Shown piece by piece: positions 53,322 to 63,266 of a DNA stretch of 64,000 bases. Under the pieces are notes generated by a model. That model did no database searches. It was not told where the DNA came from and saw only the letters and a program-made list of their open reading frames with translations. Location: assembly GCF_001417955.2 (NCBI RefSeq), contig NZ_LKTM01000113.1, positions 1 through 64,000 on the forward strand, given 5' to 3'. Position 1 is the first letter of the stretch. Each line of letters starts with the position of its first letter. The translations under genes and the position numbers were made by a program. The DNA comes from Mycobacterium gordonae. Lineage in GTDB: Bacteria; Actinomycetota; Actinomycetes; Mycobacteriales; Mycobacteriaceae.

Positions 53322-54235
53322 CCGTCGCGCGACACCACCTCCACCGCACCGGTCAGCGAATTGCGGCGGAAGAGCAGGTTGTTGCCGCCCGACAGCTCCC
53401 GGGCCTTGACCGATTCGCCTTCCGGCGTGCTGACCTTGGTGCCGGCGGTGATGTACAGGCCCGCCTCCACCACGCAGTCGTCGCCCAGTGAGATGCCCAA
53501 TCCGGCGTTGGCTCCCAGTAGGCAACGCTCGCCGATCGAAATGACCTCGGCGCCTCCGCCGGACAACGTGCCCATGATGGACGCGCCGCCGCCGATGTCG
53601 GAACCGTCACCCACCACGACGCCCGCCGAGATGCGGCCCTCCACCATGGACGCGCCCAGGGTTCCGGCATTGAAGTTGACGAAGCCCTCGTGCATGACCG
53701 TGGTCCCCGGGGCCAGGTGGGCGCCGAGCCGGACCCGGTCGGCGTCGGCGATGCGCACCCCCGAAGGCAGCACGTAGTCGACCATGCGGGGGAATTTGTC
53801 GACGCCGTAGACCGTCACCGGTCCGAGTCGGCGCAACCGCGCCCGCACCGCTTCGAAGCCTTCGACCGCGCAAGGGCCCCGGTTCGTCCACACCACATTG
53901 GTCAATACTCCGAACAAGCCGCCGGCGTTCAGCCCGTGCGGCGCCACCAGGCGATGCGACAACAGATGCAGGCGCAGGTAGGCGTCGTAGGCGTCGGCGG
54001 CCGCATCGTCCAGCGAGCCGATCGCCGTGCGGATCGCGATCGTCTCGGTCTGCCGGTCGTCGTCGCGCCCGACGAGCGCACCCAGCACCGCCGGCAGATC
54101 CGACAATGCCAGCCGCGTGGTCGCGGTGGTCTCCGATTCGATCAGTTCGGGTTCGGGGAACCATGCGTCCAGGACAGATCCGTCGGAGGCGAGGGTCGCC
54201 AGGCCAATACCTGCAGCTCCAGTCACGGTCGTCAA
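53282..54235 (-). CDS. dapD: DapD, tetrahydrodipicolinate N-succinyltransferase
   Basis: 317 residues from TTG 54235, exactly the length of Rv1201c; the longer frame upstream runs into a repeat. The C-terminal half is a left-handed beta-helix of hexapeptide repeats ([46 protein letters not shown]). [20 protein letters not shown] holds the active-site Glu region. It is a trimer that transfers succinyl from succinyl-CoA to tetrahydrodipicolinate in lysine/DAP synthesis. It is divergent from dapE across a 97-base gap that contains a dispersed inverted repeat. Confidence 0.95.
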   Translation of the reverse strand: MTTVTGAAGIGLATLASDGSVLDAWFPEPELIESETTATTRLALSDLPAVLGALVGRDDDRQTETIAIRTAIGSLDDAAADAYDAYLRLHLLSHRLVAPHGLNAGGLFGVLTNVVWTNRGPCAVEGFEAVRARLRRLGPVTVYGVDKFPRMVDYVLPSGVRIADADRVRLGAHLAPGTTVMHEGFVNFNAGTLGASMVEGRISAGVVVGDGSDIGGGASIMGTLSGGGAEVISIGERCLLGANAGLGISLGDDCVVEAGLYITAGTKVSTPEGESVKARELSGGNNLLFRRNSLTGAVEVVSRDGQGIELNAELHAN

Positions 54236-54249
54236 GGCTACTTTGGCCG

Positions 54250-54309
54250 GCGAGCAGACGCGGAATCGCATCCAACAGCCCCTGCGAGTGCGACTTCGCG
54301 TCTCCTCGC
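54250..54309. repeat. Dispersed 20-bp inverted repeat, copy 2
   Basis: GCGAGCAGACGCGGAATCGC at 54250-54269 faces GCGACTTCGCGTCTCCTCGC at 54290-54309 (17 of 20 pairs) around a 20-base spacer. The left arm differs from that at 22841 by one base, and the spacer length is the same. It lies between the divergent dapD and dapE starts, so it cannot be a simple terminator there. Confidence 0.8.
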
Positions 54310-54332
54310 GGGGCTGGCCCTAGGCTGGAGCT

Positions 54333-55397
54333 GTGCTGGATCTGCGCGGAGACCCTGTCGAGCTGACCGCGGCGCTGGTCGACATTCCCAGCGAGTCGCG
54401 GGACGAGGCGCGCATCGCCGACGAGGTCGAGGCCGCGCTGCGCGAGCAGACATCCGGGTTCGAGATCATCCGCAACGGCAACGCGGTGCTGGCCCGCACG
54501 GCGCGCCGGAAGCCGTCTCGCGTGCTGCTGGCCGGGCATCTGGACACCGTCCCGGTGGCCGACAACCTGCCCAGCCGGATCGAGGACGGCGAACTGCATG
54601 GCTGCGGTACCTCGGATATGAAGTCCGGCGACGCCGTCTTCCTGCACCTCGCCGCAACGGTCGCCGAGCCGGCGCACGACCTGACCCTGGTCTTCTACGA
54701 CTGCGAGGAAATCGAGTCCGCGGCCAACGGTTTGGGCCGCCTGGAGCGCGAGCTGCCGGACTGGCTGACCGCCGACGTGGCGATCCTGGGCGAGCCCACC
54801 GGGGGATTCATCGAGGCGGGTTGCCAGGGCACGTTGCGCGTCGTGGTCAGTGCTGCTGGAACCCGCGCGCACTCGGCGCGATCCTGGTTGGGGGACAACG
54901 CGATTCACAAGCTGGGTGCCGTGCTGGACCGGTTGGCCGCGTATCGGCCGCGCAGCGTCGACATCGACGGTTGTGTTTACCGCGAAGGCCTTTCGGCCGT
55001 GCGCATCGACGGTGGCGTCGCTGGCAACGTCATTCCCGACGCGGCCTCGGTTACGGTCAATTTTCGCTTCGCGCCGGACCGCTCCCCTGAGGAGGCGTTG
55101 CAGCACGTGCACGAGGTGCTCGACGGACTGGCCGTGTCGATTGAACTGACCGACTCCGCGGCCGGTGCCTTGCCGGGTCTGTCGGCGCCGGCTGCGAAGT
55201 CGCTGGTCGAGGCCGCCGGGGGACAGGTGCGGGCGAAGTACGGCTGGACGGACGTCTCCCGGTTTGCGGCGCGGGGCATCCCGGCGCTGAACTACGGGCC
55301 GGGCGACCCGAACCTGGCGCACAAGCGCGACGAGCGGGTGCCGGTCGCCGCGATCACCGCAGCGGTGGACATGCTGCGGGGATATCTGACCGGTTAG
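54333..55397 (+). CDS. dapE: DapE, succinyl-diaminopimelate desuccinylase
   Basis: A 354-residue M20 zinc peptidase-family enzyme (Rv1202). [14 protein letters not shown] gives the first His and the catalytic Asp; [14 protein letters not shown] the bridging Asp; YDCEEIES the catalytic Glu pair; ILGEPT the Glu ligand; [15 protein letters not shown] the last His. The lid/dimer domain is [16 protein letters not shown]. It hydrolyses N-succinyl-LL-DAP to DAP and succinate. GTG 54333 is the start. Its stop overlaps that of the convergent ATPase gene. DapC, DapD and DapE of one pathway are all in this window. Confidence 0.95.
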   Translation: MLDLRGDPVELTAALVDIPSESRDEARIADEVEAALREQTSGFEIIRNGNAVLARTARRKPSRVLLAGHLDTVPVADNLPSRIEDGELHGCGTSDMKSGDAVFLHLAATVAEPAHDLTLVFYDCEEIESAANGLGRLERELPDWLTADVAILGEPTGGFIEAGCQGTLRVVVSAAGTRAHSARSWLGDNAIHKLGAVLDRLAAYRPRSVDIDGCVYREGLSAVRIDGGVAGNVIPDAASVTVNFRFAPDRSPEEALQHVHEVLDGLAVSIELTDSAAGALPGLSAPAAKSLVEAAGGQVRAKYGWTDVSRFAARGIPALNYGPGDPNLAHKRDERVPVAAITAAVDMLRGYLTG

Positions 55398-57523
55398 GCG
55401 CTGAACTGCCTGGCCTGCGCCGCCGCATCCGCGGCCGCGGCGCCCATCCCGATCGCCGCCAGGTCATCGGCAACGGCCTTCAGCGCGTCCGCATCACCGG
55501 CAACCAGAGCGCTGGCGTGTCTGGATACGAGATGCCCTACCGGGCAATTGATTTCAGCGACCAGGCGAGTGGCCGGGTCGGCAGCTCGCCGGTCGCCCAG
55601 GCGGATGGCGTCATGCCAGGCGAGCAGCGCCACCGCCGACTGTCCGGCCCGCTCGGCCGCGCGGGCCGCTTCGCGAGCCGCCGTGACCGCGCTGGTCTGA
55701 TCACGCGCGGCCGCCCGGGTCCAGGCGCGCGCCACCCCGAGTTCGGGGGCAAACAGGGCCGACTTGGTCCCATGCCGGGATTCCGCGCGGCGCAATGCTT
55801 TGGCAGAGCCGGGAATATCGCCTTGGCGGGCGATCGCCGTCGTCAGCAACATCAGCGACAACGGACCCCAGGAATAGCCGGTGCGTTCCAGCTCGGCGGC
55901 AGCAGGATCCAAAAGTTCTGCGGCCGCGACGAATTCACCCTTCACCAGCAACACGTAAGCCAGCAGCACCTCGCCGATCGCGCGGCCCGGCTGTTGCAAT
56001 TCGGCGAAATCGGTGAACTGCTGTGCCAGTGTCTGCGCTTCGTCTACTTCGCCCGCCATCAACAGCGAGGTGATCTGGCCAAGTCCCACCGTGAACCGCA
56101 GCAGTCCGGGATGTTCGGCGGCCGCAGCCTGTCCGGCGAGCCGCTCGACGTCGTCGAACCGGCCCATCCGGGCCGAGGACAAGGCTGCTGCGCTGGCCGC
56201 CCAGGACACCGCCAGGTCACTCGCCGCAGATCCGGACAGCACCTCGTTAGCCAAAGTCGTTGCACGTTGCAGGTTTCCGGCATTCATCGCGAATGTGGCA
56301 CTTAGTCCGTCCAGCACCGTGCGCGCCGCCGGGTCGGTCAGCCGACCGCGGGTGGTCTGCAGGAAAGCGGTGGCTTTCTCTGGTTCGCCGAGCATGAAGA
56401 ATTGGTTGGCGGCCCGCGGCACCGCCCACGCCATCAACTCCGACTCCGACAGTTGCGCCGGTTCCACCGCCGCCAGCACCGCTCCTGCTTCGCGGCCGCG
56501 TCCCTGCCAGCCCAGTGCCTGCCCCAGCACCAGACGGGACTGCAGTCCGCCGGACTGATCGACGGCGGCCCGCGCCAACCGTTCGGCCAGCAGCAGATCG
56601 CCCAGCCGCAGCGCCTGTTGCGCGGCCTCGGCCACCTCTTCCACCGGTTGGGGTGCGTCGCAGTCCAGTGCCAGGGACGCCAACCGCAGCCGGTCGCTGA
56701 GGTGCTCGGCCGGATGCTGCGCCAGGAGCTTCACCAACTCGGTGCGTCGTCGTCGTACGCCGTCGGCGCCCAGTGCCGCCCGCGCGCGCACCGCGAAAAG
56801 CGGGTGCGCGGTGTAGACCATCGGGCGCTGGTCGTCGTGGTTGCGTATCCGGGTCTCGGCGGCCCCCAACTCCTCGGCTTGACCTACCGCGCCGTGACCG
56901 GCCAGGACGTTCAGGTCGTCGAGCGTCAGCGGCTCCAGGATCGACAGGAACTCGACCACTGCCCGCGCCGGTTCCGGTAATTCCGCGAGGAACTCGTCGA
57001 CCTCGGCCGCGGTCGTGGTCCCTGCGGGAGGCTCCAGGTCGATGCGGTCCAGTAGGCCGTCGGTCCACATCGCCGCGATCGCCGGCGGGGCCGCATCAGC
57101 GCGGGCGGTGACGATCATCCGGGCCGCCCGGGTGAGCGCCAACTGATACACCAGAGTGGCCGACAGGATGTCCAGGTCGTGCGCCTCGTCGACGATGAGG
57201 AGCAGATCACCTTGCGCGGCGGCGCGGGTCAGTGAGGTGCGGGCGGCGCGCAACAGCGCGGCCGGCTTGCCGATGTCGGCGATGTCGATCAGATGACCGA
57301 AGGCGCCGAACGGAACCACCCGCTCGGCCGGGGTGCCGATGACCCAGCGGGTAGTCGTGCCCGGGTGTTGCGCGCAGAACTCCTCAGCGGCCAGCCGAGC
57401 CAGGGTTGACTTGCCGACGCCGTCGGGTCCGAGTACCACCGCACCACCCTTGTCGGCCAACGCGGCGGTCAGCCGCTGTAGAGCGGCCGTGTGCTGGGGG
57501 ACGTTCCAACGAATCGGCACCAT
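55394..57523 (-). CDS. STAND-type AAA ATPase with helical repeat C-terminus (Rv1204c-like)
   Basis: A 709-residue protein. Walker A is [11 protein letters not shown] (~33-43) and Walker [12 protein letters not shown] (~105-115). [17 protein letters not shown] is the sensor-like strand. From ~250 the rest is helical and Ala/Leu-rich, as in the TPR-like scaffold of MalT/LuxR-type STAND regulators ([26 protein letters not shown]). No LuxR-type helix-turn-helix is present at the C-terminus, so direct DNA binding is not supported. The ATPase part appears compact: [10 protein letters not shown] runs almost straight into [16 protein letters not shown]. The ATG at 57523 is the best start. It overlaps the dapE stop, tail to tail. 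Function unknown. Confidence 0.75.
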   Translation of the reverse strand: MVPIRWNVPQHTAALQRLTAALADKGGAVVLGPDGVGKSTLARLAAEEFCAQHPGTTTRWVIGTPAERVVPFGAFGHLIDIADIGKPAALLRAARTSLTRAAAQGDLLLIVDEAHDLDILSATLVYQLALTRAARMIVTARADAAPPAIAAMWTDGLLDRIDLEPPAGTTTAAEVDEFLAELPEPARAVVEFLSILEPLTLDDLNVLAGHGAVGQAEELGAAETRIRNHDDQRPMVYTAHPLFAVRARAALGADGVRRRRTELVKLLAQHPAEHLSDRLRLASLALDCDAPQPVEEVAEAAQQALRLGDLLLAERLARAAVDQSGGLQSRLVLGQALGWQGRGREAGAVLAAVEPAQLSESELMAWAVPRAANQFFMLGEPEKATAFLQTTRGRLTDPAARTVLDGLSATFAMNAGNLQRATTLANEVLSGSAASDLAVSWAASAAALSSARMGRFDDVERLAGQAAAAEHPGLLRFTVGLGQITSLLMAGEVDEAQTLAQQFTDFAELQQPGRAIGEVLLAYVLLVKGEFVAAAELLDPAAAELERTGYSWGPLSLMLLTTAIARQGDIPGSAKALRRAESRHGTKSALFAPELGVARAWTRAAARDQTSAVTAAREAARAAERAGQSAVALLAWHDAIRLGDRRAADPATRLVAEINCPVGHLVSRHASALVAGDADALKAVADDLAAIGMGAAAADAAAQARQFSA

Positions 57524-57583
57524 TGCGAGTCTATGGCCCGCGTTCGGTACGCGGCTTCCGCAGGGTTGGTCTACGTTTCGGAT

Positions 57584-58141
57584 ATGTCTTCCGCAACCAG
57601 CGGCCAGCGGACGGTCGCGGTGTACTGCGCGGCGTCGCCGATGCATCCGGAGTTGCTGGAGCTCGCGGCGTCACTGGGTGCGGCCATCGCCGAGCGGGGC
57701 TGGACGCTGGTGTGGGGTGGTGGCCATGTGTCGGCAATGGGCGCGGTGGCCTCGGCGGCGCGCGCCCACGGCGGCTGGACCGTCGGGGTAATACCCACCA
57801 TGCTGCTGGAACGCGAACTGGCTGACCATGATTCGGACGAGCTGATCGTTACCGACACGCTGCGTGAGCGCAAACAAGTCATGGAAGAGCGGGCCGACGC
57901 GTTCATCGCGTTGCCGGGCGGGGTCGGCACCCTGGACGAATTGCTGAGCGCGTGGACCGAGGGGTATCTGGGCGTGCACGACAAGCCGATCGTGCTGCTG
58001 GATCCCTGGGGTCACTATGACGGTGTGCGTGCCTGGGTTTACGGACTGATCGACAGCGGCTACATCTCCCAGGCCGCCGTCGACCGGCTGATCGTGGTCG
58101 ATAAAGTCGGCGATGCGCTCAACGCGTGCGCGCCCGACTGA
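57584..58141 (+). CDS. LOG-family cytokinin riboside 5'-monophosphate phosphoribohydrolase
   Basis: A 185-residue Rossmann-like protein. The LOG signature PGGVGTLDELLSAW (~112-125) is complete, with ERKQVMEERADAFIAL before it and WGGGHVSAMGAVASAAR nearer the N-terminus. It matches Rv1205, which releases free cytokinins from AMP-type precursors; in M. tuberculosis that protein is a proteasome substrate whose build-up sensitises cells to nitric oxide. The ATG at 57584 gives the family N-terminus; earlier in-frame starts overlap the divergent ATPase gene. fadD6 follows 45 bases later. Confidence 0.92.
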   Translation: MSSATSGQRTVAVYCAASPMHPELLELAASLGAAIAERGWTLVWGGGHVSAMGAVASAARAHGGWTVGVIPTMLLERELADHDSDELIVTDTLRERKQVMEERADAFIALPGGVGTLDELLSAWTEGYLGVHDKPIVLLDPWGHYDGVRAWVYGLIDSGYISQAAVDRLIVVDKVGDALNACAPD

Positions 58142-58186
58142 CGGGCGGAGCTGGTTTTAACGAAGCCAGGGATAGCGAGGGATGAC

Positions 58187-59959
58187 GTGTCCGATCAAGG
58201 CGCACGCGCACGGGTCAAGCTCACCGATATCGCCATGCAGGTGCCCGGCCTCATCGCCGACGCGCCGTCGATCGCGCGAGGAGTCGGCGGCTTGCTGGCC
58301 CGGCCCAGCTCCAAGACCTCAATCGCGTCGGTGTTCCAGGACCGGGCCGCTCGCTACGCCGACCGGGTATTCCTCCGGTTCGGGGATGAGCAACTGACCT
58401 ACCGCGAAGCGAATGCCACCGCGAACCGGTACGCCGCCGTGCTCGCCGCGCGCGGAGTCGGACCGGGCGACGTCGTCGGCGTCATGTTGCGCAACTCGCC
58501 GAACGCGGTGCTGACGATGCTGGCCGTCGTCAAGTGCGGCGCGGTCGCCGGCATGCTCAACTATCACCAGCGCGGTGACGTCCTGGCGCACAGCCTGGGT
58601 CTGCTCGATGCCAAGGTGCTGATCGCCGAATCCGACTTGGTCAGTGCCGTCAGCGAATCCGGCGGCTCGGCCGGTGACGTGCTGACCGTGGAAGACCTGG
58701 GGCGCTTTGCCACCACCGCCCCGGCCACCAACCCGGCGTCGTCGACGGCGGTGCGCGCCAGGGACACCGCGTTCTACATCTTCACTTCCGGCACCACCGG
58801 TTATCCGAAGGCCAGCGTCATGACGCACTACCGCTGGCTCAAGGCGCTGGGCGCTTTCGGCGGACTCGGGCTGCGGCTGAAGAGCTCCGACACCCTGTAC
58901 AGCTGCCTGCCGCTGTATCACAACAACGCGTTGACGGTGGCGGTGTCGTCGGTGATCAACTCGGGGGCGACACTCGCGCTGGGGAAGTCCTTCTCCGCGT
59001 CGCGGTTCTGGGACGAGGTGATAGAACACCGCGCCACCGCGTTCATCTACATCGGCGAGGTCTGTCGCTACCTGCTCAACCAGCCGGCCAAGCCGACCGA
59101 CCGCAAGCACAAGATCCGTGTCATCGCCGGCAACGGCCTGCGGCCGGACATCTGGGACGACTTCACCGAACGCTTTGGCATTTCCCGGGTTTGCGAGTTC
59201 TACGCTGCCAGCGAAGGCACCACGGCGTTCATCAATGTGTTCAATGTTGCTCGCAGCACCGGGATTTCACCGATGCCGCTGGCCTATGTCGAGTACGACC
59301 CGGACACCGGCGAACCGGTGCGCGACGACAACGGGCGGGTGCGTCGGGTGCCTGCCGGAGAGCCCGGCCTGTTGCTGAGCCCGGTCAACCGGTTGCAGCC
59401 GTTCGACGGCTACACCGACAAGTCCGCCACCGAGAAGAAGTTGGTGCGCTCCGCTTTCAAGGAGGGCGACTGCTGGTTCAACACCGGTGACGTGATGAGC
59501 CCGCAGGGCTTGTTCCACGCGGCCTTCGTGGACCGGTTGGGCGACACGTTCCGCTGGAAGGGTGAGAACGTGGCCACCACCCAGGTCGAGGCCGCGGTGG
59601 CAACCGATCCCAATGTCGAAGAGTGCACGGTGTTCGGCGTCGAGGTGCCCAACACCGGCGGGCGCGCCGGCATGGCGGCGATCAAGCTGCGCGAGGGCGC
59701 CGGGTTCGACGGCCAGTCGCTGGCCCGCGCCGTGTACGACAAGCTGCCCGCCTACGCACTGCCGCTGTTCGTGCGGCTGGTTGAGTCGCTGGAGCACACC
59801 ACGACGTTCAAGAGCCGCAAGGTGGAGTTGCGTAAGCAGGCTTACGGGTCGGATGTGCAGGATCCGCTGTACGTGTTGGCCGGCCGCAAAGAGGGATATG
59901 TGAAGTTCTACGACGAATATCCGGAGGAAGTCGCCTCGGGCAAGCGACCGCAGGGCTGA
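58187..59959 (+). CDS. fadD6: FadD6, fatty-acyl-CoA synthetase (FATP type)
   Basis: A 590-residue adenylate-forming enzyme of the FATP/very-long-chain type, matching Rv1206. The P-loop is YIFTSGTTGYPKASVMTH; LPLYHNNALTVAVSSV and IYIGEVCRYLLNQP are FATP motifs; RVIAGNGLRPDIWDDF, FYAASEGTTAF, FNTGDVM and DRLGDTFRWKGENVATTQVE complete the core. It couples fatty acid uptake with activation to acyl-CoA. The GTG at 58187 starts MSDQGAR. A strong intrinsic terminator follows the stop. Confidence 0.95.
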   Translation: MSDQGARARVKLTDIAMQVPGLIADAPSIARGVGGLLARPSSKTSIASVFQDRAARYADRVFLRFGDEQLTYREANATANRYAAVLAARGVGPGDVVGVMLRNSPNAVLTMLAVVKCGAVAGMLNYHQRGDVLAHSLGLLDAKVLIAESDLVSAVSESGGSAGDVLTVEDLGRFATTAPATNPASSTAVRARDTAFYIFTSGTTGYPKASVMTHYRWLKALGAFGGLGLRLKSSDTLYSCLPLYHNNALTVAVSSVINSGATLALGKSFSASRFWDEVIEHRATAFIYIGEVCRYLLNQPAKPTDRKHKIRVIAGNGLRPDIWDDFTERFGISRVCEFYAASEGTTAFINVFNVARSTGISPMPLAYVEYDPDTGEPVRDDNGRVRRVPAGEPGLLLSPVNRLQPFDGYTDKSATEKKLVRSAFKEGDCWFNTGDVMSPQGLFHAAFVDRLGDTFRWKGENVATTQVEAAVATDPNVEECTVFGVEVPNTGGRAGMAAIKLREGAGFDGQSLARAVYDKLPAYALPLFVRLVESLEHTTTFKSRKVELRKQAYGSDVQDPLYVLAGRKEGYVKFYDEYPEEVASGKRPQG

Positions 59960-59975
59960 AAGCCCTGGGGGAACG

Positions 59976-60003
59976 CGCCGGCCGGTTGGGCCGGCGGTCT
60001 TTG
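59976..60003 (+). terminator. Intrinsic terminator of fadD6
   Basis: CGCCGGCC (59976-59983), loop GGTTG, GGCCGGCG (59989-59996), then GTCTTT. An 8-bp GC stem with a short T-run begins 16 bases after the stop codon. Confidence 0.8.
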
Positions 60004-60052
60004 AGTCACAACAGTCACACGAGCCCCTGCAGGAGTCGCCTCACTCTCCCGC

Positions 60053-60084
60053 GAAAGGTGATAGCGCATGCGATATCACCTTTC
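60053..60084. promoter_or_regulatory. 32-bp near-perfect palindrome upstream of folP2
   Basis: Left arm GAAAGGTGATA and right arm TATCACCTTTC surround GCGCATGCGA, whose central GCATGC is also symmetric. Fifteen of sixteen base pairs match. It lies after the fadD6 terminator and 145 bases before the folP2 start. It is too symmetric for chance in this AT-poor genome; a regulator site or an RNA hairpin are the two readings. Confidence 0.6.
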
Positions 60085-60228
60085 AGGCGGCGCTGTGCCG
60101 AGCTTTGCCGGTGCACAAGTGACGGATGTGACTGAGTGCCAGGCAGCCGCTGTGCGCTGACCGGTCCGCCGTTGCGCAACCCTCACACTGGGCGCCATCG
60201 ACGCCAGGTCAGCAGGCACTATGGAGGC

Positions 60229-61131
60229 GTGCGCTCAACGTCGGCGGCGTCAGCCGGCCAACACACCCTGTGCGGTCGTCCGGTCGCGGGTGATCGCGCC
60301 CTGATCATGGCGATCATCAACCGGACCCCCGACTCGTTCTACGACAAGGGCGCGACCTTTGCCGACGACGCAGCCCGCGAGGCGGTACACCGCGCGATCG
60401 CCGAAGGAGCCGACGTCATCGATATCGGCGGGGTGAAGGCGGGCCCGGGCGAGACCGTCGACACCGCTACCGAGATCGCCCGGCTGGTGCCGTTCGTCGA
60501 GTGGTTGCGCGGCGCCTACCCCGACCAGCTGATCAGCGTCGACACCTGGCGTTCGGAGGTGGCCAAGCTGGCGTGCGCGGCCGGCGCGGACATCATCAAC
60601 GACACCTGGGGCGGGGTAGACCCGAAGTTGCAGGAGGTGGCCGCCGAGTACGACGCCGGCCTGGTGTGCGCGCACACCGGAGGAGCGTTACCGCGCACCC
60701 GGCCCTTCCGGGTGAGCTACGGTACGACTACCCGCGGCGTGGTGGACGATGTGATTCGCCAGGTCACAGCCGCCGCCGAGCGGGCCGTCGCGGCCGGGGT
60801 AGCCCGCGACCGGGTACTGATCGACCCGGCCCACGATTTCGGCAAGAACACCTTCCACGGGCTGCTGCTGTTGCGGCACGTGGCCGATCTTGTTAAGACC
60901 GGGTGGCCGGTGCTCATGGCTTTGAGTAATAAGGACTTCGTCGGGGAGACTTTAGGCGTGGACGTGACCGAACGGCTCGAGGGGACGCTGGCAGCCACCG
61001 CGCTGGCCGCGGCCGCCGGGGCCCGCATGTTCCGCGTCCACCAGGTCGCGGCGACCAGGAGGGCGCTGGAGATGGTCGCCTCGATTCAGGGCATCCGTCC
61101 GCCGGCGCGGACCGTGAGGGGGCTGGGATGA
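60229..61131 (+). CDS. folP2: FolP2, dihydropteroate synthase homologue
   Basis: A 300-residue TIM barrel of the DHPS family matching Rv1207. MAIINRTPDSFYDKGATF, ADVIDIGGVKAGPGE, ISVDTWRSEVAKLA, INDTWGG, VLIDPAHDFGKNTFHGL and RMFRVHQVAATRRAL follow the DHPS order. FolP2-type proteins have key differences from FolP1 and are reported to lack DHPS activity, so a different role in the gpgS locus is likely. The GTG at 60229 follows GGAGG. The stop overlaps the gpgS start (ATGA). The M. tuberculosis protein has extra N-terminal repeats not present here. Confidence 0.92.
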   Translation: MRSTSAASAGQHTLCGRPVAGDRALIMAIINRTPDSFYDKGATFADDAAREAVHRAIAEGADVIDIGGVKAGPGETVDTATEIARLVPFVEWLRGAYPDQLISVDTWRSEVAKLACAAGADIINDTWGGVDPKLQEVAAEYDAGLVCAHTGGALPRTRPFRVSYGTTTRGVVDDVIRQVTAAAERAVAAGVARDRVLIDPAHDFGKNTFHGLLLLRHVADLVKTGWPVLMALSNKDFVGETLGVDVTERLEGTLAATALAAAAGARMFRVHQVAATRRALEMVASIQGIRPPARTVRGLG

Positions 61132-62075
61132 CAGCATCCGATCTGGTCGCGGCAGACCTGGTCGGCGACCTCGCCGACCGGAGCTGGAACCGGCCACGCT
61201 GGACTGTCGACGAACTCGTCGCCGCCAAGGCGGGCCGGACGATCTCGGTGGTGCTGCCTGCCCTCAACGAGGAAGAAACCGTCGAATCGGTGATCGACAG
61301 CATCTCGCCGCTGGTTGACGGGCTGGTCGACGAACTGATCGTGCTGGACTCGGGATCCACCGATGACACCGAGATCCGCGCCATCGCCGCCGGTGCCCGA
61401 GTCGTGAGTCGTGAGCAGGCGCTACCCGAGCTTCCGGCGCGACCGGGCAAGGGCGAGGCGTTGTGGCGGTCGCTGGCGGCCACCAGCGGGGACATCGTGG
61501 TGTTCATCGACTCCGACCTGATCGACCCGGACCCGATGTTCGTGCCGAACCTGGTCGGCCCGCTGCTCACCGGCGACGGCATTCACCTGGTCAAGGGCTT
61601 CTACCGGCGGCCGCTGAAGGTCGGCGACGCGAGCGGCGACGCGGGCTCCACCGGCGGTGGCCGTGTCACCGAGCTCGTGGCGCGGCCGCTGCTGGCAGCG
61701 CTGCGCCCCGAGCTGGGCTGGGTGCTGCAGCCGCTGGGCGGGGAATACGCAGCCAGCCGGGAATTGCTGATGTCGCTGCCGTTCGCGCCGGGTTACGGCG
61801 TGGAGATCGGCTTGCTGGTCGACACCTTCGATCGGCTGGGCCTGGACGCGATCGCCCAGGTCAACCTGGGTGTGCGAGCCCACCGCAACCGGCCGTTGGA
61901 GGAGTTGGGCGTGATGAGCCGGCAGGTGATCGCGACGTTGCTGACGCGCTGCGGCATTCCCGACTCGGGTGTCGGGTTGACCCAGTTCTTTCCGGCCGGC
62001 GACGGCTACACCCAGCACACCCTGCCGGTGTCATTGGCCGATCGCCCCCCGATGAGTGTGCTCAGACCTTGCTGA
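61128..62075 (+). CDS. gpgS: GpgS, glucosyl-3-phosphoglycerate synthase
   Basis: A 315-residue GT81 glycosyltransferase matching Rv1208. SVVLPALNEEETVESVID opens the GT-A fold; VLDSGSTDDT, the metal-binding DSD in VVFIDSDLIDPDP, VKGFYRRPL, and ELGWVLQPLGGEYAASRELL complete the donor and acceptor sites. It makes glucosyl-3-phosphoglycerate from UDP-glucose, the first step of 6-O-methylglucose lipopolysaccharide synthesis. Translation is coupled to folP2 by an ATGA overlap. Confidence 0.95.
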   Translation: MTASDLVAADLVGDLADRSWNRPRWTVDELVAAKAGRTISVVLPALNEEETVESVIDSISPLVDGLVDELIVLDSGSTDDTEIRAIAAGARVVSREQALPELPARPGKGEALWRSLAATSGDIVVFIDSDLIDPDPMFVPNLVGPLLTGDGIHLVKGFYRRPLKVGDASGDAGSTGGGRVTELVARPLLAALRPELGWVLQPLGGEYAASRELLMSLPFAPGYGVEIGLLVDTFDRLGLDAIAQVNLGVRAHRNRPLEELGVMSRQVIATLLTRCGIPDSGVGLTQFFPAGDGYTQHTLPVSLADRPPMSVLRPC

Positions 62076-62114
62076 TCGCCGGCCTGTCGGTGCGGTAGGG
62101 CAAGATCGACTCTC

Positions 62115-62489
62115 GTGGCGCTGGTATTGCTGTACCTGGTGGTTCTGACCCTGGTGGCGGTCGTTTTGTTCGGCGTGGCAAGCCTGTTGTTCGGCCGCGG
62201 AGAACAGTTGCCGCCCCTGCCGCGCGCGACGACGGCGACGGTATTGCCCGCCTACGGCGTCACGGCGGCCGACGTCGAGGCCGTTAAATTCACGCAAGTG
62301 CTGCGCGGGTACAAGACCAGCGAGGTCGACTGGGTGCTGGACCGCCTGGGTCGCGAGATCGAGACGCTGCGTGGCCAGGTTGCCGCCCTCCAATCGTCCG
62401 GGATAGAGGCGCCCCCGGCCGATGACGTCAACGAGGCCGAGGTATCCGACGTCGACGCCGTCGCGGTCGACCGGTCCGGCCCCACGTGA
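62115..62489 (+). CDS. DivIVA-domain membrane protein (Rv1209-like)
   Basis: A 124-residue protein. One N-terminal membrane segment (LVLLYLVVLTLVAVVLFGVASLLF) is followed by a DivIVA-type motif (AADVEAVKFTQVLRGYKTSEVDWVLDRLGREIETL), a short coiled coil and an acidic tail (DDVNEAEVSDVDAVAVD). The DivIVA-like motif suggests a role tied to wall growth zones or membrane curvature, an inference. GTG 62115 is the start. The tagA gene starts 7 bases after the stop. Confidence 0.85.
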   Translation: MALVLLYLVVLTLVAVVLFGVASLLFGRGEQLPPLPRATTATVLPAYGVTAADVEAVKFTQVLRGYKTSEVDWVLDRLGREIETLRGQVAALQSSGIEAPPADDVNEAEVSDVDAVAVDRSGPT

Positions 62490-62496
62490 GCCCGCG

Positions 62497-63090
62497 ATGA
62501 GTGACGACGGTCTGGTTCGCTGCGGCTGGGCCGTCGTCCGCCCCGGGCCGGATGCCGACCTCTACCGCGACTACCACGACGACGAGTGGGGTCGACCACT
62601 CACAGACGGCACCGCGTTGTTCGAGCGGATGAGTCTGGAGGCATTCCAAAGCGGGCTGTCGTGGCTGATCATTCTGCGCAAGCGGGAGAACTTCCGCCGG
62701 GCGTTCCACGGCTTCGACGTCGAGCAGGTCGCCCACTTCACCGAGGCGGACGTGCAGCGCCTGCTGGCCGACGACGGCATCGTGCGCAACCGCGCCAAGA
62801 TCGAATCGACGGTCGCCAACGCCCGCGCCGTACTGGACCTGGGGTCGCCGCAGGATTTGTCTGAGCTGCTGTGGTCGTTTGCGCCGCCCACACGTCCCAG
62901 GTTTGCTGACTTGTCCGAAATACCTTCCACCAGCCCGGAATCCAAGGCCATGGCCCGTGAGCTGAAGCGCCGAGGTTTCCGCTTCGTGGGACCGACCACC
63001 GCCTATGCGCTGATGCAGGCCACCGGCATGGTCGACGATCACATCAGCGCTTGCTGGGTCCCTCCGAGCGGTGCCGGGCGGGCTTCTTAG
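62497..63090 (+). CDS. tagA: TagA, DNA-3-methyladenine glycosylase I
   Basis: A 197-residue helix-hairpin-helix glycosylase matching Rv1210. The zinc ligands are visible: Cys in VRCGWAVV, His in YHDDEWGRPL, and His-x3-Cys in DDHISACWVP. ALFERMSLEAFQSGLSWLIILRKRENFRRAF is the conserved active-site core and FVGPTTAYALMQATGMVDDH the C-terminal zinc helix. It removes 3-methyladenine from DNA. The ATG at 62497 gives the family N-terminus. It is likely co-transcribed with the DivIVA-like gene. Confidence 0.95.
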   Translation: MSDDGLVRCGWAVVRPGPDADLYRDYHDDEWGRPLTDGTALFERMSLEAFQSGLSWLIILRKRENFRRAFHGFDVEQVAHFTEADVQRLLADDGIVRNRAKIESTVANARAVLDLGSPQDLSELLWSFAPPTRPRFADLSEIPSTSPESKAMARELKRRGFRFVGPTTAYALMQATGMVDDHISACWVPPSGAGRAS

Positions 63091-63266
63091 GCGTCAGGTT
63101 GGCCTCAGAAGCGGGTCTTTGTGCACCTGGTCTCCCGGATAGGGAACAATGGAGGGGTGATTTGGCAGTTCAATGTCGGGTATGGCTGGAAATCCACTGG
63201 CGGGGCATGCTCGGCGCCGACCAGGTCCGCGGGTGCGGGCCAGCTCGAATCTGGAGGGAGCACTCG

